From positions 1,860,001 through 1,924,000 of the forward strand of contig NZ_CP085990.1 of the NCBI RefSeq assembly GCF_020736705.1: a stretch of DNA of 64,000 bases, written 5' to 3'. This document shows positions 58,180 to 64,000 of the stretch, piece after piece (the first letter of the stretch is position 1; each line of letters begins with the position of its first letter). A model generated the notes under the pieces. The model was not told the DNA's origin, made no database searches, and saw only the letters and a program-made list of their open reading frames with translations. Position numbers and translations under genes: made by a program. Source of the DNA: Psychrobacter sanguinis. GTDB taxonomy: Bacteria; Pseudomonadota; Gammaproteobacteria; Pseudomonadales; Moraxellaceae.

Positions 58180-60627
58180 TTAAAGCTTATGACGAATCTC
58201 AAAGCTTTGGTGAATTGGCTTTTTAGGATTAAAATCAAACCCGATAGTTTGATTGGTAATCTCAACAACATCGTAACGATCATACAACTCTTCATCTAGC
58301 TCGAAACGAGTGAAGTTATTAGAGAAATATATTACCCCACCATTGGCCAAACGGTTCATTGCTCGGTTAATAAGCGCCGTATGGTCACGCTGTACATCAA
58401 AAGTGCCTTGGAACTTCTTCGAGTTTGAGAAAGTAGGCGGATCAATAAAAATAACGTCAAACTGATCGGTATTGTCTTTAATCCAATCAAAGATATCTGA
58501 AGCAATAAACTGATAGCGGCTGGTCGTCACATCCAAGCCATTTAAGGCAAAGTTTTGCTTGCCCCAATCTAAGTAGTTCTGAGATAAGTCGACACTGGTG
58601 ACCGATTTAGCACCACCAAGGGCAGCGTGGACACTGGCAGTACAAGTATAAGCAAATAGATTCAATACGTCGGCACCACGACTGGCCGAGCGAATCATGC
58701 TGCGCATATTACGGTGGTCAATGAACAAACCTGTGTCCAAATAGTCAGTAAAGTTGACATAAAAATAAGCGCCATCTTCTTGAACCACATGCATCTTACG
58801 CTTTTTCTGAGCCAGTTTTTGAGCCTCTAAACGCTTTGCCTCTTCACGGGCCTGTTGGAACTTATTGCCCTTATAGCGGTTGCGATTGTCCTTTTTAGGC
58901 GGCTCATTGCTGTCTTTAGCGTCTTTTGATTGGGCACTTGCTTCAGGGTTGCCGTATTGAGTGTTACCGACTTGGCGCGCGCGGGTTTTAATAAAGATTT
59001 GTTCACGGTTAATGCCAAATACCTCACGGATACCCATTAGTGCTAAGTTAAAGCGCTTACGGGCTGTCTCAGGTGGAATAGTCTTTGGTGGCGCCCACTC
59101 TTGTACATGAACGTAATCGCCATACACATCAATAGCCACCTTATAATCCGGTAGGTCAGCATCATATACGCGTAGGTTGGTTACATCTTCTTTGGCCGCC
59201 AATTTTTTAAGATGATTGACGTTTTTTTGGAGACGGTTCACAAAGTCTTGTGCTTCATCAACTTTAATTTCTGTTTTCTCAAAGCGATCGATTAAGCTAT
59301 CGCCTTCTTTACGGATCAATTGACCATGACGGAAGTAAACCGTAATGGCACCATTATGGCAACGCAGCGTCTGCGGATCTTCGATAGGCAGCACGTCTGC
59401 TTGCTCAACATGGGCCGCCAATAAGCCCAACATAGGTTGGTATTTTTGTTTTTCAAAAATTTCTTGTAGCGTTAAGCCTAAGCCTTGGTATAGCGGTTTG
59501 ATAAAGTCCACTTCACCCAAACGTTCGCCATATGGCGGATTGGTAATTACCAAAGGACGCTTAAGTTTTCTGTCCAAAAGAGGTTTGGCCAATGCCATTT
59601 TTAACTGAGATAACGGACGTTGCTCTAAGGTCAAATGTGGGATCAGTTCAATCAGACCGGCGGCAATGAGGTTTTTATGCGTTGCTTTAATGGCACCTGC
59701 ATCGGCATCAAATCCTAGTATAGTGGGCAATTTGCCAGCGGCGGCTTTTTCTAGTCCGTTATGGAAACGCTCTTGAGCATCGACCACACACTGTTGCCAT
59801 AGGTCGCTGTTGTGCTCTTGCCAGTTATAAAAACCAAATTGTGACTCAGCTTTATCAATACCGACCGCATAATCGCAATGCATTAACAAGGCTTCAATGA
59901 TAAAGGTACCTGAACCACACATAGGGTCAATTAAGGCACTGTAGCTGTTTTTCTTTTTGTGCCAACCGACGGTATATAACAGGCCAGCGGCTAAGTTTTC
60001 TTTCAGCGGCGCATCCGTCATCGCCACACGATAGCCACGACGGTGAAGACTGGTACCAGATAGGTCTAAAAATATCTCAGCTTGCTTCTCATTAACGGTA
60101 GCATAGATAGGGAAATCAGGGTGATTGCTGTCCACATCAGGACGGGCATCTAGCTTTTCGCTAAACGTATCAGCGATAGCGTCTTTAATACGTAGCATGG
60201 CAAACTGTTGGCTAACTTGAACCCTTTTATCGACACTCATACGAATGGCGAAAGTATTGTCTAAGCCAAACCACTCAGTCCAATCTACGGTCTTTGCTAG
60301 GCCATTCAACTGCTCTGCCACATCATAGTCTTTATTGATATTGCGCTTTTTAATAGGCAGTAATACGCGAGATGCGACACGTGACCACAAGCAAATTTTA
60401 TAAATTTGCTCTAAGGTGGCATTGATAGCAATACGGCCCGTGCTTTTAAGCTCGCTGCTAATAGCCATGCTATCAAGCTCAGTTTGCAGGGGGGCTTCTA
60501 AGCCATCAGCACAAGTGACGATAATATCGAAGCGTTTGTCTACACTTGATGCCGCCATAATACTGTCTTCAGTTTGAAGGCTTAGGTCATTGTTGGTAGA
60601 AGTGTTTTCTGATGTTGGGGTGGACAT
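58180..60627 (-). CDS. rlmL: 23S rRNA methyltransferase RlmKL (bifunctional)
   Basis: An 815-residue fusion of two methyltransferases. The N-terminal half has THUMP plus the RlmL domain with MCGSGTFIIEALL and TNPPYGERLGE (m2G2445). The C-terminal half is RlmK-like with NLFAYTCTASVHAALGGA and IFIDPPTFSNSK (m7G2069). A charged linker at about 565-620 separates the halves. AAAGG precedes the ATG. The long N-terminal extension of about 30 residues, rich in Ser and Thr, is unlike the E. coli protein (702 residues). It stands alone between two terminators. Confidence 0.96.
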   Translation of the reverse strand: MSTPTSENTSTNNDLSLQTEDSIMAASSVDKRFDIIVTCADGLEAPLQTELDSMAISSELKSTGRIAINATLEQIYKICLWSRVASRVLLPIKKRNINKDYDVAEQLNGLAKTVDWTEWFGLDNTFAIRMSVDKRVQVSQQFAMLRIKDAIADTFSEKLDARPDVDSNHPDFPIYATVNEKQAEIFLDLSGTSLHRRGYRVAMTDAPLKENLAAGLLYTVGWHKKKNSYSALIDPMCGSGTFIIEALLMHCDYAVGIDKAESQFGFYNWQEHNSDLWQQCVVDAQERFHNGLEKAAAGKLPTILGFDADAGAIKATHKNLIAAGLIELIPHLTLEQRPLSQLKMALAKPLLDRKLKRPLVITNPPYGERLGEVDFIKPLYQGLGLTLQEIFEKQKYQPMLGLLAAHVEQADVLPIEDPQTLRCHNGAITVYFRHGQLIRKEGDSLIDRFEKTEIKVDEAQDFVNRLQKNVNHLKKLAAKEDVTNLRVYDADLPDYKVAIDVYGDYVHVQEWAPPKTIPPETARKRFNLALMGIREVFGINREQIFIKTRARQVGNTQYGNPEASAQSKDAKDSNEPPKKDNRNRYKGNKFQQAREEAKRLEAQKLAQKKRKMHVVQEDGAYFYVNFTDYLDTGLFIDHRNMRSMIRSASRGADVLNLFAYTCTASVHAALGGAKSVTSVDLSQNYLDWGKQNFALNGLDVTTSRYQFIASDIFDWIKDNTDQFDVIFIDPPTFSNSKKFQGTFDVQRDHTALINRAMNRLANGGVIYFSNNFTRFELDEELYDRYDVVEITNQTIGFDFNPKKPIHQSFEIRHKL

Positions 60628-60855
60628 ATTTGGCCTTTACGTTATATTTTCTAATTCAATCTTCAGACCCTTAAATGAAATGAGGGGGATTGAGTTTAAA
60701 GTATGCTTTTTAAAAAGGGACTTATTGTGACAAGTAGGCTGACAATTAAGCCGATAGGAAGGAGTGGTGCTTTAATTAAGGGTGATTTTAACACACTCGC
60801 CTAGCAGGGCATAACAAGACGCTAAAAATAACCTTATTTCCATGCTACTTTTACG

Positions 60856-62061
60856 CTATTTAATATCATCTGTATCAGCTTGTTTGTCGTTTTGCTTTAA
60901 CAGCACTTCAACCTCAGGGGCTTGTTTTTGAAAGGGCATATTGGACGTCATATCCGTCGGCATGATAAGGCGCATATGCGGGTAGGGAATATTGATACCT
61001 GCTTTTTCAAAGCCCCCTTTAATTTTCTCTTGCAAGGTTTCTTTGATAATAGGCATACGGGCAACGGCAGCAGGTTTGACCCAATAACGGATAATAAATA
61101 CAGTCCCAAAGTCGCTGATATGATCCACAGTGGCTGAAGGTTCAGGGCGCTTTAGAATGTTTTCAGCTTCGTCAAGCACCTGCATGATCACGTTTCTAGC
61201 TTTTTCAATATCAGCCTCTAGGGCAATACGAGCCTGAATATCAAAACGAATGAAGTTTTTTGAGGTGAGATTGGTTACCTCAGAGGAGGCAACGGTAGCA
61301 TTTGGAATGATGACAGTGATATTGTCTCGCGTTAAAATATGAGTGGTACGCAGCGAGATTAAAATAACTCGGCCTTCTTTATCGCCAATACTAATCCAGT
61401 CACCCACTTTAAATGACTGCTCAAGTAAAATAGTAATCCCTGAAATAAAGTTGGCAATCGTCGATTGGGCCGCAAAACCAACTGCCAAACCCAAAATACC
61501 CAGACCCGCAACCAACGAGACGATGTCAAAGCCAAACTGAGCCATGACACTGGCTAAGCCGAGTACGATAATTAATACTGAAAAGACGTTTTTAAGCAGT
61601 TGTTCTATGGAAGCATTGAGCCCATAGTGCTTTAGTATTCGGCTAATGACCTGCTCTGAAGTGGTCCATAGCACATAGTAAATGCCGGCCCAAATACTGG
61701 CTTTAGCGGTCGCGGAGACAGTAGAGGGATCTACACTAATTTGACTCATAATGGCAAGAACGCAACTGACCAACCAGATATAGCGCAATACTGAGCGAAT
61801 AATACTGAGCCGTCTGTCAGATAGCTTTAAGCGTTCTTGATAGCGTTGAACAATATAAGTGAATAACCAGTATAGAAATCCGACAATCAGCAATAAGATA
61901 ATAATCTTAATGGTGGTACTGGCAAGTTCCACACCACGAGACGCCCAATCTCGACTTTCTTCTTCTAAATCACCGCCGATAGCAAGGTATAAGCTCGAAT
62001 ATAAATCGTGCAAGATCTCTTGAAAAAATGCGCTAATTTGTGAGCCAGTCTCTCTTGCCAT
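60856..62061 (-). CDS. MscS-type mechanosensitive ion channel
   Basis: About 401 residues. Hydrophobic segments occur at roughly 55-75, 95-115, 130-150 and 165-190, followed by the MscS pore-lining helix (ASVMAQFGFDIVSLVAGLGI) and cytoplasmic beta domain with QSFKVGDWISIGDKEGRV. The C-terminal region has the typical alpha/beta fold with IPYPHMRL. I use the ATG at 62061 because AGGA lies 7 bp upstream; an ATG at 62067 is too close to it. It releases solute during osmotic downshift, by family. It stands alone. Confidence 0.9.
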   Translation of the reverse strand: MARETGSQISAFFQEILHDLYSSLYLAIGGDLEEESRDWASRGVELASTTIKIIILLLIVGFLYWLFTYIVQRYQERLKLSDRRLSIIRSVLRYIWLVSCVLAIMSQISVDPSTVSATAKASIWAGIYYVLWTTSEQVISRILKHYGLNASIEQLLKNVFSVLIIVLGLASVMAQFGFDIVSLVAGLGILGLAVGFAAQSTIANFISGITILLEQSFKVGDWISIGDKEGRVILISLRTTHILTRDNITVIIPNATVASSEVTNLTSKNFIRFDIQARIALEADIEKARNVIMQVLDEAENILKRPEPSATVDHISDFGTVFIIRYWVKPAAVARMPIIKETLQEKIKGGFEKAGINIPYPHMRLIMPTDMTSNMPFQKQAPEVEVLLKQNDKQADTDDIK

Positions 62062-62250
62062 TATCATTCCTATCCAGATTGGTTTCGCTTAACGGTCCGT
62101 TTTATCGCTTTTAACCTTATTAATATACAACAAAATGACGATAAGTTGAGAATGCCTTGCTATCAAGGACACATTAGAGCCTATAAAATCATTGTTTGCT
62201 ATAGAACATTCTTTACTATAAAAGGTTTTCTATAAAACGTTCTCTACAAA

Positions 62251-62282
62251 AAACACCCTGCAAGTAAGCGAGCAGGGTGTTT
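62251..62282 (-). terminator. Terminator of the lipoamide-dehydrogenase-like gene
   Basis: AACACCCTGC pairs with GCAGGGTGTT around a 12-base loop. On the minus strand it is followed by TTTTTTG, about 32 bp after the stop. Confidence 0.8.
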
Positions 62283-62313
62283 ATTAATGGTCAATAAATA
62301 AATGTGGCAGAGA

Positions 62314-63861
62314 TTAGGATTGATACTCTCTTATCTTGCCAGCCACATCACGCAAAGCGGTGCGTAGACCTTCAAGAATCGTAGGGTGGTAGAAGGGGCT
62401 GGCCAGTAAACCATCGATGTCTAGTTTGTTGGTAATGGCAGTCGCTAAAATATGCGCAATGTACTCAGCGTCCGGTCCCACCATACTTGCCCCTAAAATA
62501 AGGCTACTTTTAGGACAGGCATAAATACGAAGTAGACCACAGTTAACGCCCATTACTCGGCTACGGCCTTGATTGTCAAAGCTGACCTCACCAATCACAC
62601 AAGGTTGGTGTGCCTCTTCAATCTCACTTAAAGACTGGCCGACACTCATAATTTGCGGCGCACTAAAGATAACGGACATCGCTGTGGTTGCCGTGTGCGA
62701 CTTATCGGGTGCCATATCGTTAAGTATGGTGCTGTCCTTAGAGCAGTCTGGATCTTTGGCGATAGCCTCACTCAGGTCAATTTCATCAGCCTTACCGCTG
62801 ATAATGAGCGCTACCTCTTTACCAGATAGATAACCCTCGTTACTTGAAACATGCAACAATGGCATGTAAGCGTTGGCATCGCCGACAATATAGACATTGG
62901 TGTCTTTTATTTTGCCTGTCAGTTTGTCCATATCTAATGGGCGATTTTTATCATCTAGATGAACACCCACATGCTCAAGACCTAGGGTATGAAGTGAGTT
63001 GCGTCGACCCGTCGCCGCCAGCACTTTTTCACCGCGCCAAGTTTGAGCGTTGCCATCGGCATCCGTATAGTTAATAACTGCTTGTGCGGGACTGACGCTG
63101 TCATCACGAGAAACACTTTCAATCTTGGTGTCTAAGCGTAAATCGAGCTGGTTTGAAAAACAAGCAATCGCTTTTTGATTAATGGAATCGTCTTTTATAC
63201 CGCCCACATTCTTGCTGCGATTAAAGATAGCAACTTCTACGCCCAATCGGCTCATCGCTTGTGCCAGCTCAAGCCCGATGGCACCGGTACCCACCACGGC
63301 CATAGACTTCGGTAAATCAGATAACTCAAAGATAGTATCTGAAGTAATAAGCGTGTCGCCTAGAGATAGTTTCCAGCCTTCCGGTACAGAAGGTTTAAAG
63401 CCCGTAGCAACAATGATATGGTCAGCTTTGACATATTCAATGTCGCCCGTTGCAGTATGTGCTTCGATAAGCCCAGATTCTGAGAACACCGCACGGCCAT
63501 ATATTTTGCTATTTTCGTCCCAACTTTCGACATTCTTTAGAGGAAAACTCGAGAAACGATCGCGTTCGTCTTGGACTCGTTTCATGACTTGCTTGCCATT
63601 GATAGTGGCATTTCCCTCTATTCCGAACTCATCAGAATGATTGGCATGATAAGCTCGGTCTGCCGCCGCAATTAATAGCTTACTGGGCATACAACCCATG
63701 GTAGTACAAGTGGTCGACCAAATGCCTTCATTGATAATGACTAGATTGTCTGTGGCCTTACTAATCTGACGATAGGCATTATGTCCTGCAGTACCAGCGC
63801 CAATAATAGCGGCATCAACGTGACGAATGGATTTTTTTGAGTCTGTATTAGTTTGCGTCAT
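62314..63861 (-). CDS. Dihydrolipoyl dehydrogenase-like flavoprotein
   Basis: 515 residues in the class I pyridine nucleotide-disulfide oxidoreductase family. FAD-binding IGAGTAGHNA, a redox disulfide motif TCTTMGCMPSK (CxxxxC), the NAD-binding VVGTGAIGLELAQAMSRLG and the C-terminal YHPTILEGLRTAL with the catalytic His-Pro-Glu triad are present. No E1 or E2 subunit of a keto-acid dehydrogenase is beside it, so its partner is unknown; lipoamide dehydrogenase is the simplest reading. Two copies of a 13-bp direct repeat lie upstream. Confidence 0.88.
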   Translation of the reverse strand: MTQTNTDSKKSIRHVDAAIIGAGTAGHNAYRQISKATDNLVIINEGIWSTTCTTMGCMPSKLLIAAADRAYHANHSDEFGIEGNATINGKQVMKRVQDERDRFSSFPLKNVESWDENSKIYGRAVFSESGLIEAHTATGDIEYVKADHIIVATGFKPSVPEGWKLSLGDTLITSDTIFELSDLPKSMAVVGTGAIGLELAQAMSRLGVEVAIFNRSKNVGGIKDDSINQKAIACFSNQLDLRLDTKIESVSRDDSVSPAQAVINYTDADGNAQTWRGEKVLAATGRRNSLHTLGLEHVGVHLDDKNRPLDMDKLTGKIKDTNVYIVGDANAYMPLLHVSSNEGYLSGKEVALIISGKADEIDLSEAIAKDPDCSKDSTILNDMAPDKSHTATTAMSVIFSAPQIMSVGQSLSEIEEAHQPCVIGEVSFDNQGRSRVMGVNCGLLRIYACPKSSLILGASMVGPDAEYIAHILATAITNKLDIDGLLASPFYHPTILEGLRTALRDVAGKIREYQS

Positions 63862-63911
63862 AGTATGCGGGTTCCTAAATATAAATAATGAATCTAAAGG
63901 GTTCTATTATC

Positions 63912-63941
63912 TCTAGTCTCAATGCCATTCTAGTCTCAATG
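63912..63941. repeat. 13-bp direct repeat upstream of the flavoprotein gene
   Basis: TCTAGTCTCAATG occurs at 63912-63924 and 63929-63941, 17 bp apart. The pair lies about 50-80 bp before the start codon on the minus strand, in promoter territory, and could be an activator or repressor site. Nothing else in 63862-64000 is recognised. Confidence 0.7.
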
Positions 63942-64000
63942 ACAAAAGCCAAAAATTTTGCTTATAGTCTAAGATAAGGTCTCAAGCAATCTATCAGCAT

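Overview
The window looks like a chromosomal segment of a Moraxellaceae gammaproteobacterium, most likely Psychrobacter. The evidence is the moderately AT-rich sequence, the gammaproteobacterial cluster pyrH-frr-uppS-cdsA-dxr-rseP-bamA-lpxD-fabZ-lpxA, a hisZ gene, Asn/Ser/Thr/Gln-rich extensions on several housekeeping proteins, and an overall Psychrobacter-like protein character. No database search could be run, so the genus is an inference. Most genes are housekeeping. There is no prophage, CRISPR array or integrative element; mobile DNA is limited to two insertion sequences.

Layout. 1-592 is non-coding and carries a 19-bp tandem repeat just upstream of hisZ. 593-5961 holds hisZ, purA, a MaoC-like hydratase and a ribonuclease Z gene split by an IS630-family element. 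5958-8445 holds a DUF815 ATPase, a divergent Ser/Thr-kinase-like gene and a small unknown gene. 8580-9090 is a tandem duplication of a complete promoter-tRNA-Leu(UAG)-terminator unit. 9246-12436 is the NtrC/NtrB two-component pair. 13036-26557 carries rimO and then the UMP kinase, ribosome recycling, isoprenoid/phospholipid, outer-membrane assembly and lipid A genes; skp, usually between bamA and lpxD, is missing. 26799-36446 holds an NSS-family symporter, asd, a membrane-anchored EEP-fold protein, a glycosyltransferase, a two-gene radical-SAM/DUF4130 DNA-metabolism pair and rodA. 36971-43628 has an M15-like peptidase lipoprotein, a small lipoprotein with a repeat at its stop codon, an IS4-family element inserted in a terminator hairpin, and an inactive/active pair of M16 peptidase-like proteins. 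43629-64000 holds mnmG, an AEC permease, two tandem secreted paralogues, a luciferase-like oxidoreductase, a PQQ dehydrogenase, a CysB-like regulator, an AmpG-like permease, prmC, a YdcZ-type permease with an AraC regulator, rlmKL, a MscS-type channel and a lipoamide-dehydrogenase-like flavoprotein.

How the genes work together. 14873-26557 makes the envelope: UMP kinase and ribosome recycling are followed by undecaprenyl-diphosphate, CDP-diacylglycerol and MEP-pathway enzymes, the RseP protease, BamA, and LpxD/FabZ/LpxA. RodA, the M15-like peptidase, the AmpG-like permease, the glycosyltransferase and asd (diaminopimelate branch) also touch the cell wall or surface. NtrB/NtrC control nitrogen responses.

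The best candidate for an undescribed system is the radical-SAM/DUF4130 pair at 32783-34995. The radical SAM protein has a CxxxCxxC cluster motif, a helix-hairpin-helix region, and a C-terminal QLALF pentapeptide that matches the beta-sliding-clamp binding consensus. Also notable are the IS630 disruption of ribonuclease Z, whose empty site can be reconstructed in frame, and the IS4 element that lies inside a palindromic terminator and supplies a replacement hairpin at its left end.
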